Part shown: piece after piece, positions 24,898 to 35,380 of the stretch
Layout of the letters: the number at the start of each line of letters is the position of its first letter
Position numbering within the stretch: the first letter of the stretch is position 1
Assembly (NCBI GenBank): GCA_026874595.1
Contig: CM049317.1
Location: 49,314,401 to 49,378,400 of the forward strand
DNA: 64,000 nt
Reading direction: 5' to 3'
DNA from: Sipunculus nudus
Taxonomy: Eukaryota > Annelida > Sipuncula > Golfingiida > Sipunculidae
Program-made: the position numbers and the translations under genes
Notes under the pieces: model-generated
Databases searched by the model: none
Told to the model about the DNA's origin: nothing
The model's input: the letters and a program-made list of their open reading frames with translations, nothing else

Positions 24898-27404
24898 TAG
24901 TGATTATCCTTCCATGAATTTGGGATTTGTGTTTGAAAACTCACCTAAACGCTGATCGTGCTTATTATAAAGCGCGTGGCAATAAATATAACCCGCTTTA
25001 TATGTATAGACTGTTTTCCTGAGATTATAGGTAAACGTGTTTAAAATTACATGCAAATTCTCATAACATCACATATTCTGTATATCCGTATGTACAAAGA
25101 GGTACGTGATATAGTACCAAAAATATTAATTCTAATGAACAGTGTTATGAAATTTATATATATGTATATGATTTCTTGCGCTTTCGAGGGAAAAAGCCGA
25201 CATCTTGATAGCACAAGTTTCCAGGACACTTAGACATTCACTGATAAGATCATTCAGTATCTTGTTAAAAATGGCCATGAATTATAGTCATTCCTAAAGC
25301 AGATGTAGTGGCCAGTGGCATTTCTTTCATTTGAAATAAAGCTCCAGAGAGAGATATAATATTAAGCATTAAGAACTGGCTCCGAAACAAATATTGCTTC
25401 ACTTTTCATTAATTTATATTTCTTGTAATTATGGAATACATAAATTTAGAAAAAAACACGCGCAACAAATTAAAAAAAATTATACGTTAAGAGTAACGTA
25501 TGACGTGGCTGATATGTCTTTGTTAACGATAATTTATATCCCTTTACGCCCTTTAACATCATGATCCATTTATGATGCCATTTAATGATAATTCCCAGTT
25601 AATCCAACACACACTAAAATGATCCCCGAATGAGATTCATTGACATGTGTATTTATCTATAAAGTATTCTAATATGATAATTGAATAATTTGTAATTAAA
25701 AATAAAAAAAGGAACAAGATCTATAATTTATTATGGGGTACTTAAATTAATCTCCTATATCATTGTTCGAATAGTAGCTTATTCATATAGAGCGATGTAA
25801 AATATGCTTTTTTTACCAAAAACACCTATCGGCGATTTATGTTACTGAGTGTACGTGTCCCGGATAAACACTGGCAAATATAAATTTATTCTGTCCTATC
25901 TCAAAATTTAAAAATATATGAAAATGCGTAAATTATATGGGAAGTTTTACACTCCTAACAAAGCTTTTATACACTGCAGTCGTCCTAGATATTCTTTTGT
26001 GTAACCGCTAATTTGTATTGTAGGTTCTCTTGGCATAAACACCAGGGTGGGCACAGGGGAAAGCATGATAATCCCTGCGTTAGGAGCATAGGAAAGGTTC
26101 TAATCGGATCATCACTTGGTATAAACTGGGGTTCTGGTTCATTCAACCCGAACACAGTACACGATCATCAAGCATCAATTGGAATGTTATGACAACGGTG
26201 CATTGGAAATCAACCAGATATGTTTCATTATAAATAAATATTAAAGGGACCCTGGATATCCAAATGATCGCCTTATTAAGCTATTTAGTGTAATTAAGTA
26301 CAATCAAGCTAGTATGGGAGCAGCATGAACAAAATGACAATTCGCAGTGAAACAGCAACTGCATGTAGGTTCATTACATCGTATATGAACTGATAAATAT
26401 CCCCAGGCAGAAACTGTGTGAAAACCTTCTGACCATAAATGTACAAGGGGTTTACACTGATACATCTGTACTGTATGACTGTGTGTGCTTCATAGATTCC
26501 CGCATATCTCAGTTTCTTTGAAAATAACTTATACATGTGATCTCTGGCAAAATGTCGAAGCGTGCCTATTGGAAAGGCCATGTGATTAATTTTAAAATCA
26601 TATTTTTGAGAGAACTGACTGTCAATCATATATTAAATAACACCAATATCAAAACATGTATTTCATACCAGCCAGATAAAAACAATCGGTTAATGGCCAA
26701 ATAACCGAAGAAGTAATTTGCTCAGCCAGTGATGAAACTTGAGGGGGGGGGGTTAAATTTATGTATTTGAAATGTCAAAATGTATCGTTTGCAGCACAGG
26801 CAGTAAACTCTTTCTTAATTTTATTTAACTTGCAAACCGGGTTTACATAAAGGAATAAAAATAATTGAAATATGTTTCTTTGACCACAACTGAGAAGAAA
26901 GTTAAAAAAAACATGACCGAGTTGACCTGCTTTATATGTATATTCACATAAATATAGTTGAGGATGACACAATTTCAGTGTTTTCTCGTTTGATAGGAGT
27001 GCACGTGTTTCTAGGTATGAGTTAAAATTAAGGGAAAATGGCTGAATATAAAATTCTGTGCATAGCTGTATATATACTGTAACTAAGTATAATGTACCTG
27101 TTATACTCAAAGTGAATTATTTGGCGACATTTTGAAGAGAAGAATTACCCAATATTGTAGGTTGGCCATTAAGGGGTAAAGCTCTTCATAGAGGCTTACG
27201 ACATTGCAGTAAGAACAATACTGTATGTATCGGTACTAATTCATATTAAGATCGGGTGTTTTGCTTCATGGTATGACTTGTTAAGCTTGCTTGGACTACT
27301 AGACTCTAAGAGGGCTCGAGAGACGTCAACTTGACAACTTAACGTCAAGCACCGATCTCAAGTTCGACTTGACCATATTGTAAAGTTTATTGGACTTCAT
27401 TTGG

Positions 27405-27750
27405 ACCGATATTTGATATTCGATATTCAATATTTGCAGTTGAATATCGAATATCACAAAAATCGGCGACATTATTTGCTTTAAAATTATGCGAAATTCA
27501 TTCAAACGATATGATGCTTCGTCATCATATTGTAAGAGATCAACTCTTAATTCAACTGTCCTTACAGTAGGTTGGTTTGCCGATTTGAGAGATGTGCTCT
27601 TTGAATCAGAGGCCCCTCGAGTTTCTCCAAATATCGCATGCGAATATCGAATGTCAATAATTTATAAATAGTTTTTGTTGTTATTTCCATGTGAATATCG
27701 AATATTTTTGTTATATTTGATATTTGATTATCGAATATCAAATATCTGTC
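27405..27750. repeat. Cluster of GAATATCGAATATC palindromic motifs
   Basis: The motif gatattcgatattc or its complement gaatatcgaatatc occurs at about 27415, 27441, 27640, 27692 and 27733, and partly at other places. It is not shared with the duplicated blocks. Confidence 0.55.
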
Positions 27751-28219
27751 ACACTTGGGACACGTGGAAAGATTGCTATTCCTTTTGCATGTCTGAATAC
27801 CTCAGTGGGTTATCTAACAGCCATCCCTCTGAATTTGGTCAGGTTTGTATCAGATTTAGATCTGTTATTTAAAGTCTGTTTTGATATTTTTTTTCAAAAA
27901 TTGCATTTAAAACTTTATATTTTTAACAGAATATGATGAGAGGAAACAAACGGAATGTTACATTGAGTGTTGGCCGGATAAAATCTTTGTTTAGTCCCTC
28001 ATTATAAGAACCGCATATCATGGAGCGAAGCCAAGACAATGAACGCATTATGATAAAAATTCGTGCGCCGGCTGATAGACACACGTTCATCAACCATTTT
28101 CTTTCTGACTTCAGATATAACCCAGATGCTGAGAGACTAGCCGAATCTTTCCTTTGCAGTTCTTCGATCTTTACCTGTGTTGACAATAAATTCATCCAAC
28201 ATATTATCCCTCTTTCCAG

Positions 28220-28441
28220 ATGCTTATAAACAGAGGTGGGTAGTCTTTAATAGAACGTCACCTAAGTTGAATCAGTCGGCCGCTGCTGGATTTTGCCGGA
28301 GAATCGGGATGAAACTTCCTGGAGATCTGGACCCGGCGCAGCTTCGTCACCTGGCAAATCTATTTGGATCAGATCATCCCAAAGTCTGGCTCTCCTACAA
28401 ACGACAGCATTACCACACTTGGCAACCAGTTGATAAACAAG
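28220..28441 (+). CDS. Gene 2, CTLD1 N-terminal half
   Basis: Acceptor tttccag and donor caag/gtgtgt, 222 nt, phase 1 at both ends. The exon reads DAYKQRWVVFNRTSPKLNQS, then AAAGFCRRIGMKLPGD, and ends with VWLSYKRQHYHTWQPVDKQ. The order of a first aromatic strand, a Ser-rich helix with Cys, and a W.S.KR...TW segment matches the first half of a CTLD with WIGL replaced by VWLSY. NRT is a potential N-glycosylation site. It is not closely similar to CTLD2, so the two domains are an old pair, not a recent duplication. Confidence 0.7.
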
Positions 28442-28866
28442 GTGTGTTTTTTTATGATTAACTTGCAATAAATTTAACACCGACTGTTAGTTATTAGAAA
28501 CAAACAACAAAACACCACAAAACCAGTTTATTTTATTCAAGTTGTTATCGATATAATTATCCAGTGATCTCTGAGAATTCACGTATGGCTCTTATTCCTT
28601 TTTTCTTTAGCTCTTCTTAGTGTAATCCTTGAGGTCATAGGCCGCTGTCTCTTATAAACAGTACAGAGCTCTATATTTATTTATTCAATAAATTTATTGT
28701 ACACTTGTTAGCACAATTTTTTAATGTCGTGCCTCATATAATAGTATATAATACAATAGTTTGGATCGTATAATATAGTATATTCCTTTATTCCCTGTGT
28801 AGATATATTTAGAAAAATTATGAACATACTTAATATGAGACTAAATAAGACTCTATATACATTCAG

Positions 28867-28998
28867 GTAATTGGAATCCTGATGGTGAAATAAATCTAGA
28901 CAAGAGGTGTTTGTTTCTGAATCTTCGCTCCAGTAATCCCAGACCCAGGAATAAAAGTTGTTATAAGGCTGCGGATGGATTCATTTGTTTAATTCCAG
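28867..28998 (+). CDS. Gene 2, CTLD1 C-terminal half
   Basis: Acceptor cattcag, donor ccag/gtgagt, 132 nt, phase 1 both ends. It encodes GNWNPDGEINLDKRCLFLNL, then a basic stretch and KSCYKAADGFICLIP. The three cysteines (RCLFL, KSC, FIC) are the standard last cysteines of a CTLD. The WNPDGEIN segment lies where EPN/QPD would be but does not match it, so classical mannose or galactose binding is not predicted. A diverged homologue is found at 47043-47170. Confidence 0.7.
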
Positions 28999-29243
28999 GT
29001 GAGTAAACCGCTCAGATTAGGGTCTTGATGAGTGGACATTAGAAAGGCAATAAATATGTACATGGGCAACAAATGTATTTAAATTACCGCCAGGGTAATG
29101 TTATATATTTAAGAATGTGAATAGTTTGTCATGTATATGAGCTCAGTGCCGAACAATAGAATATTGTTTTCATGATATGGTGGCTGTGTATATTAAGTAT
29201 GGATGTCATGTGAATTATTGTATTAACACCTTTGTCGTTTCAG

Positions 29244-29486
29244 ACTGCCCTGTATGTCCTCCCTGGTCCTGCGTTCGACTTCATGACGGGTGTGTGTTTA
29301 TTCGCCACCAAAAGTTGACCTGGTTCCAGGCCAGGGCCGAGTGTATCATGGCTGAAGGACAGTTATGGGTTCTTGATGAGGATTTTAAAAATTATATTAA
29401 CGCCTGGGGGAACCTTAACTTTGGCTCTTCACTTAAGGAAGCCTGGGCAGGATGGAGGGCGGAGGACTGGGTGGAAGAGGATGCAG
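29244..29486 (+). CDS. Gene 2, CTLD2 N-terminal half
   Basis: 243 nt, acceptor gtttcag and donor gcag/gtaatg, phase 1 both ends. It begins DCPVCPPWSCVRLHDGCVFI, followed by LTWFQARAECIMAEGQLWVL, and ends AWAGWRAEDWVEEDA. Identity to the gene 1 exon at 118 is high throughout, with no stop or frameshift, which suggests recent function. The partner exon for the second half of the domain is truncated. Confidence 0.75.
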
Positions 29487-29580
29487 GTAATGTTAAACTA
29501 GAGCCATATTAGTGGGGCCTATTATTTAAACTATTTACACCTATATGTTGCAAAATACCTCTTCATCTATATAATGCCTT

Positions 29581-29650
29581 CTGACTGCCCTACCCTTTGA
29601 CTGGGCTGTTCGAAATTGTTCAAACCTCTCTCATGTTGTTTGTGTGAAAG
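29581..29650 (+). pseudogene. Gene 2, truncated CTLD2 C-terminal exon
   Basis: Only the last 70 nt of the 150-nt exon remain. They read LTALPFDWAVRNCSNLSHVV and then CVK, with donor aag/gtaaat intact. The acceptor, the intron end and the first half of the exon (including the HC cysteine) are deleted. Compared with gene 1, sequence matching about 900 is joined to sequence matching about 1190. The exon cannot be recognised by a normal acceptor here, so CTLD2 of gene 2 is probably incomplete. Confidence 0.6.
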
Positions 29651-29764
29651 GTAAATATTTGATTAATTAGTGGAAATCGTACGGCACATTAATACTTTCA
29701 TTCACTTTATAGAAGCGTGTGCTGAACTGCATTGTCTTAAAATTCTACTCAATTAATAAATAGC

Positions 29765-29842
29765 AATCTCTCTCTAAATGTCTCAGTATGTCTGTCAGTC
29801 GCTCTCTGTCCCTCTGTCTCTCTCTCTCTCTCTCTCTCTCTT
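29765..29842 (+). repeat. (TC)n microsatellite
   Basis: CT/TC repeats at the same intron position as 1370-1437 in gene 1. Confidence 0.85.
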
Positions 29843-29941
29843 TTAATTATATATGAAGTTTTGAATTGTAATAATATTCAGTGGAAAAAACAAACAATTA
29901 AAATATAATCTTATTAATATATATCTGTTTGCATCTTTCAC

Positions 29942-30052
29942 ATATTAAAGTTGGTACAACCATCCATCGGAATGCGCAACAAACTACAGCAAGTTTGACC
30001 GAAAGTACCATGGACAATCCACAAGGATCCCCGTCATTGCTATGTAATACAG
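29942..30052 (+). pseudogene. Gene 2, stalk exon with both splice sites lost
   Basis: Homologous to the gene 1 stalk exon at 1528. The reading frame is open (for example ASLTESTMDNPQGSPSLLCN). However, the acceptor ctttcag has become ctttcac, and the donor acag/gt has become acag/at. Since neighbouring exons are phase 1-1, skipping this exon would keep the frame. Confidence 0.6.
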
Positions 30053-30392
30053 ATAACTAATCAATTAATTTGTATCTCTTTAAGGAGGAAACTTGTGAAA
30101 ACACAGTCCTTTATTCTATGCTTCTGGGTCGATCCAATGAAAGGTCTGGAAAATAAACTATTAAACATCCTAAATCTCAAACCCCGGCGTGAACCGAGAT
30201 GTTCTAGTTCTATAGTCCAGACACTTCCTTGTCTTCTGTCATGAACACTTTTTAAATCCTTTTATCATTGAGCCAATGTTTGCATTAACAGCCGAGGATC
30301 CGCACGGACGCCATCTGCTATATTATTTTTCTTAAAATATACACTTTTGTATAATATTTTAGTACTTTGGTATAAGCCATACTGCTTTGCAG

Positions 30393-30544
30393 GTAATTAT
30401 ACTCTCATTGCGTTTGTTGTTGTATGTTGTATTATTTTGTATGTAATTACTCGCTTATCGCTGATGTTGTTGTATGTAGTATTATTTTGTATACATAATT
30501 ACACCTTGATGGCCTTTGTTGTTGTATGCATTGTTATTTTGAAG
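30393..30544 (+). repeat. Three extra copies of the transmembrane-exon start (about 50 bp units)
   Basis: Units begin at 30393, 30442 and 30494, with the real exon as fourth unit at 30545 (spacings 49, 52, 51). The first unit keeps an acceptor (ctttgcag) and encodes NYTLIAFVVVCCIIL, very like the transmembrane start YYTIIAFVVACCIIV. Read through, the array gives a long hydrophobic frame that ends in a stop after entering unit 4 out of register. Confidence 0.65.
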
Positions 30545-30655
30545 GTTACTACACAATCATCGCATTTGTTGTAGCATGCTGTATTATTGTGGTGGGATTA
30601 TTGGTCACTATATTTATCCAGTGCATACGATTACAAAGGCAAGTAGGACCTGTTT
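30545..30655 (+). CDS. Gene 2, transmembrane exon
   Basis: 111 nt after acceptor tttgaag, donor gtgtat, phase 1 both ends. It encodes YYTIIAFVVACCIIVVGLLV, then TIFIQCIRLQRQ: one membrane helix followed by a basic anchor, as in gene 1 (2392-2502). The acceptor has a poorer pyrimidine tract than that of the upstream repeat unit at 30393, so splicing may be ambiguous. Confidence 0.6.
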
Positions 30656-30790
30656 GTGTATATAACCAACCGATAAACTAATGAACAATTGATGCAAATG
30701 TAAACTCAATGTTAACATTCTCCCAACATGTTTACATATAATTTGCTACATGTAACATAACGGATGATAATAAACAAAGTATTCCCGCAG

Positions 30791-30859
30791 ATAATGTTTC
30801 TGTAGATGACTTTAGAAGTTAATGTAGACTAGCAATAGAGAGGGCTGGTCATTAGGCAG
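30791..30859 (+). pseudogene. Gene 2, decayed tail exon
   Basis: Homologue of the gene 1 tail exon (2639-2706), with acceptor ccgcag intact. It is 69 nt instead of 68, and after NVSVDDFRS the frame runs into a stop. A second stop stands in the alternative frame. Confidence 0.55.
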
Positions 30860-31092
30860 GTTCATTAAACTTGTCTGTTCTATATATATTGTTGTATCTT
30901 GTTTTTTTTTTTTCAAAATATCTTTGAAAAATTTCTATTTGCAACGATATATTAATTAATCCTCTCAGAGTTGTATATTTTAGTTTTGTATTTTAGAGTA
31001 GTTTTATCAATGTATCATTACTTAATGTAAATGTACCATATATTTTGCACGTATCTTCCACAATGATAAATGTCTTATTTTTTACAAAAGAG

Positions 31093-31319
31093 GAACACCT
31101 ATTTATCAAGGAGAAACGCTCACTGAGACATACTGTGAAATCACGGGAGATATAGATTCTCGTCCAAGACAGCCACTTCCGGAAATTTCCGCGGTACAAT
31201 ACCGCTGGGAACAAGATAATACCTCTGTACCCTCAACACTCGAACTGGATCGAATGCCCCTGAATGTCCCACACCGACCGTGCATTGACGACCTACCCTG
31301 TAATCCGAGGTCTGCTTAG
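31093..31319 (+). CDS. Candidate alternative cytoplasmic tail exon of gene 2
   Basis: An open frame of 75 codons ends in a stop at 31317-31319. It can be entered in phase 1 after an AG at 31091-31092 that follows a T-rich stretch. It reads GTPIYQGETLTETYCEITGD, continues with RPRQPLPEI and AVQYRWEQD, and ends CIDDLPCNPRSA. Three tyrosines (IYQGE, TYCEI, VQYRW) and a proline-rich basic segment fit a signalling tail; YCEI resembles an SH2-binding site. It has no counterpart in gene 1. It lacks a start codon near its 5' end, which also argues for an internal exon. Coding status is inferred from frame, composition and position. Confidence 0.4.
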
Positions 31320-31458
31320 AGTGTAGTTGCTGACGACCCGTGTACTGACAGTGTTTTCAACGATAAAAACCCTCTATATACGTCGTCAGATATCTCGGAT
31401 AAAAAATAACGATGAGCAAATACTGACACAGGGAACATTCCACACAAAGGAACTCAGG

Positions 31459-31460
<2 letters not shown>

Positions 31461-31503
<43 letters not shown>
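31461..31503. repeat. (AG)n microsatellite
   Basis: About 40 bp of uninterrupted AG repeats. Confidence 0.95.
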
Positions 31504-31505
<2 letters not shown>

Positions 31506-32496
31506 TAGAAAAAAATACAATATACTCGCTAGCCCTAGCTCCAGTACTTTCCTATATTTGGATAAAGTAATGTATAATTCTCAAAATGTTATCCCATAAT
31601 GCTTTTGCCAGGTATCAGGTATAACATACGTGTAATTGATAAGATAAGCTATCCATTGTTAATCATGAAAAATATATGATTATGTGTTGAAATATTTTTC
31701 AACATCATTTCATTGCACGCTGATTGACACACAATCAGCGTGTATATCAAGAGCGCAATTGTTCTTAAAATGTTTATAGCAAAGCCCAGGAATGTACACA
31801 TATAAAAATAATAATGAGAAGACCATTGCCTTTGCTAGAAGGATATATACTGTAATATGTGTGCCTGTGTTTATTATTGAACATTAATTTAAAATATCTG
31901 ATTATTTATATACAAAATGTTACTATTTTTAACTATGCAAAGATGTTATTTATGACTAACATATTTGAATATTGTTTTCGGAATAAAAATATAAGTTCGT
32001 CTGATTATTTTTCCTTCTTTCAAAAGTGTCGGTTAAGATAGCAGCAACATATTATGGCAATGTTATTGCAAGTATATCCATAGTCTTTAGAGGCAGTTAC
32101 AAATAGATGATTATTTGACCATCTAGACAGTAAATTCTTTACCACCACAGGAACTTATACTCAGCCCACTTTGACCTTATTTTGCTAAGAAGTCCTTCTA
32201 CACAGAAGGCTTGCCATGTCTACGGTTGCAACAGTTTTATAAGACAAGAGTGACGTCAAAAATCTCGGTCGTGAATGACGTAGCATTGATTGAAGTCATC
32301 AGCTGGAAGTGCTACATCTCTGTTCTCCAGTGATGAACCCATCAAAATCACTACACACGGTACAGTCCTTGCTGATGATTCACCTGGTCACATGACCGTT
32401 GCCCTCTCGTGACCCGGAGTTATTTTATCAATAAACACAGGGTGTCCCTGGTACCAATACACGCACACAAAGTTTCCGTATGAAAAATTATCCTTC

Positions 32497-32809
32497 TCAT
32501 GACTGATTCTCGAAGCAGTATATCAATTTTAATGTATGTATTTCACAGTTCTTGCACCGCGCGAAGAATCTCCTTGATGAGCCAAGAGTCAAAGGCTCCA
32601 ACAGTTGAAGTCTACTGGAATCATCAAGCACCACGTAATTACGCGTCTCAATACTGTTTTTGGTGTGTTCCTTGAAGCACCCAAAACAGGTATCACACCG
32701 ACATAAAGCCAGTCCTTCGGCAAAATGTGACACTTTCTCTGACGTCCTGTACAAAATGGCCTTCCTCAAACATTGACTGTCACCACAGATAAACTTCGTC
32801 TCTCACCTG
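32497..32809 (-). CDS. Unrecognised Cys-rich open frame, possible exon
   Basis: On the minus strand a frame of about 100 codons can be entered after acceptor-like gatacag near 32810. It contains KFICGDSQCLRKAILYRTSE, then LALCRCDTCFGCFKEH, YVVLDDSSRLQLLEPL and FFARCKNCEIHTLKLIY before a stop. Eight to nine cysteines in close pairs and a balanced residue composition look like a real secreted or zinc-binding fragment. I do not recognise the family. No further exons are visible nearby; it may be a relic or part of a transposon. Confidence 0.3.
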
Positions 32810-34136
32810 TATCGACACGTCAAGAAGACCGGCCTTAGGACTGCAGATATCGACAGACTACACCCAAACTAGTGCGCTGCCCAGGCCCTTGAGTAGAATT
32901 CCTGGTACCCACTGCTTATATACGACTGATGACAACATAACTCCGACTTGCTTCTTAGCCAATCATCGTTTCCTTATACTCTGAATGTCCATCATATAAA
33001 TGAATCTTAATATGGTTACGTCCCCAGAGATGTCATTTTGTGGAAATTATCCTAAACCACGTGTAGGTGCTTTGATGTGCATACCGGACGATAGTTACTA
33101 AGGAGACCGTCTATGAAGAGTCGTCTAACTAGGATTTAAGCTGCATTGAAAGTAACGTTAAAAGGAAGCAGGTGTGTATACTGATTGCTAAACTGCTTTG
33201 AAAATGATATAAAACGAAATAGGTGTTGTCGCTTACTAACGTTCCCACGCTGATATCTAAACATGTTACTCTCTACCTTTATACTACGAACTAGCAAAGC
33301 AATCATCTGGTCATACTCCCGGCTCAAATATACTCAAACATACCGTCTCCTGGTAACAAACCACAGATAAATTCTTAGCTAACATCCATGTCGTGTGTAG
33401 GACACAACATTTTCGAGAGAGCTATGGTGTAAAAGAGTTCACGAAACGAATGTAACTAAAATCATAGTATATTTTTTACTGGCGCTCTGTCGGCTCCGAG
33501 CTTCTCTCCGGGAAATCTGAGTTCAGCCATAATATTCAACAGAGCAACAATTATCCTATTCTGCTGAGTAATATTTGAGTAAGGGTCAGCGTCAGCTTGA
33601 TCGATTCCATCATAATAGTTATTATAAAATGTAAATGGGAGGAAGTAAAGGTTACTTTACGCATGTCATAACAAGTATTGATTTAGATATCATTCAGTCT
33701 ATTAGGCCTGTTATCAGCTGAATTATTAATCATTTTAAAATATTTTCTATGATATCCAGTATAAACTTTTTAACAGTTTTTCACATATGTGCACAAACGT
33801 ATTCGATATTTTTTTACGTGACGTTAATGAAAGATAATAATCCGTGTTAATAACGTCAGCGTAAAAACATCTGCTCATGGCAATGGTTTCTGAACTGATG
33901 GGTGTTGTGATGTTGTAGGTTATAACCTACACTCTTTACTCAGCGCTTTACCTATAGACCTACTACCTATATCATATGTGCTATTTTTTTACCTGGTATC
34001 CCGCGTCGCTACACCAGAGGGGAGCACTGTATTTTGGTCCAATCAGATGAGACCCGGTGGTGGGTCAATCAATGCCCGATATACGACACACAACTGATGC
34101 GACAAGGAATCTACATAATTATCAAGACGTGTTTCC

Positions 34137-34791
34137 AGACCAGCATATAAGATGAACGTATCTTTACTGCGTTTACCTTATGTAATACATAGAATATATC
34201 TACTCTAAACAAAAATACGAGATCTGTTGGAAATCCTGGGACGCCCACACGATCCCCTGCACTCTGACGTCATTACCCAGACGAAGTTCTTCTGTGCTGG
34301 GCTCGTGCGCTACAGTCCCTAATTTCTACTTCTCTCGTCCCTGACCAACCTCAATCTCCCGCCGGCTTCAACCCCACCTTTCGATGGCACTCTATGATCT
34401 ACGGCTTCCGTCCCTTTGGCGATTTTTCATCGTTGGCGGCTGTAGTTAAAGTACCAAGGACTACAGTCTGGGTAACCCTTTTATAACTGGACTCCACTGA
34501 AAGCCACTGACTATTCATGAGGTGCATGAATTACAAAATCTTAACAAAAAGCAAAGTGCTTGGTAGTCCTATGAATATTTATTTGCTCCGACACGCTAGC
34601 TAAGCCATTTACACAGTAGTGTTCCCATCACCTCTGAATTGGTATCGTATGAACTTATTGACCCGAGCGCTTGGTCAAATGTGCCGAATAACAAATGGCG
34701 CTCCCTCAACAAGAACAACAAAACATACGAGTGACCGCACCCGTGTGTATTAATGGGCAATGTTGTGTGGGGATATTTCTAACGCGTCACA
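34137..34791 (-). repeat. 3' LTR of the retrotransposon
   Basis: About 655 bp, matching 39970-40815 from agaccagcatataagat to taacgcgtcaca. It lacks about 187 bp present in the other LTR, between cccgccggc and ttcaacc. Read on the minus strand it begins TGTGACGCG. Confidence 0.8.
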
Positions 34792-34806
34792 ATAGCCCTC
34801 TTTTAA
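34792..34806 (-). promoter_or_regulatory. Polypurine-tract-like sequence
   Basis: On the minus strand AAAAGAGGGCTAT directly precedes the 3' LTR start TGTGACGCG. This is the expected position for the plus-strand primer of reverse transcription. Confidence 0.45.
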
Positions 34807-34983
34807 GATGAACGCGGTTCTCTAGAACCACCAGTGAATCTCAATGGAAATTTCTCAACAAGAAAACTAAAAAATATTAACCAATGAAAATTTAGAGTCT
34901 TACATCCTAACTACTATATTATCGTTATCTGCCCTCAGGAAAAGGCGGTTGGGGCTGTGTCATCACCAGTATCTCGATGCTCA

Positions 34984-35380
34984 GACATATTGGCTTAAAC
35001 GATCAGCAGGTACATTATCTTTGCCTTTAACAACTCTTACCCTGTACATGAATATCTGCATTGCCAGTGCCCATCTCAGGATCCTTTCCTTGTTGACTTT
35101 GAATCTGTCAAGAAATAACAGTTGTTAATGCTCAGTTTCTATAACAAATATCTCTATCATACAGATAAGGGTACATCTTCCCTGTGACCCGCACTAAAGA
35201 TAGGCATTCGCGCTCCACTGTTGAGTATCGGCTCTCGGTATCACTCAACTTCCAGCTTACGTACAGAACTGGGAATATGTCCTCTTCATGCTGTTGCATA
35301 AGCACTTCTCCCACACCAGCTTGTGAAGCATCTGTATATAGTATAGATTCTTAACTAAAATACGGCAAACGTAAAACCGG
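34984..35380 (-). pseudogene. RNase H domain of the retrotransposon
   Basis: RNase H removes the RNA strand of the RNA-DNA hybrid during reverse transcription. The minus strand shows GEVLMQQHEEDIFPVLYVSW, then SRYSTVERECLSLV, and near the end RWALAMQIF and KGKDNVPADRLSQYV followed by a stop. All are typical gypsy RNase H segments in the right order. At least one in-frame stop and a frame change interrupt it between about 35130 and 35060. It is the last coding domain before the LTR. Confidence 0.75.

Larger units (their letters stand above)
24565..28219 (+). other. Intron 1 of gene 2
   Basis: About 3.65 kb between the signal exon and CTLD1. The first 1.3 kb are shared with other modules; from about 25860 the sequence is unique in the window. 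It holds an (AT)n tract (24809-24897) and an ATTCGATATTC palindrome cluster (27405-27750). Open frames on either strand (for example about 26309-27110, minus) show no recognisable domain. Confidence 0.55.
31320..34136. other. Intergenic stretch after gene 2
   Basis: Contains the 3' flank of gene 2, an (AG)n tract at 31461-31503 and one Cys-rich minus-strand open frame (32497-32809). An imperfect inverted repeat around 31723 (gattgacac / acaatcagcgtg) is also present. Otherwise I see no supportable gene, and none of it matches the duplicated modules. Confidence 0.5.

Noticed and set aside
26309-27110. Two minus-strand open frames of just over 100 codons in intron 1 of gene 2
   Set aside because: No domain, no splice signals linking them, composition like the surrounding AT-rich DNA.
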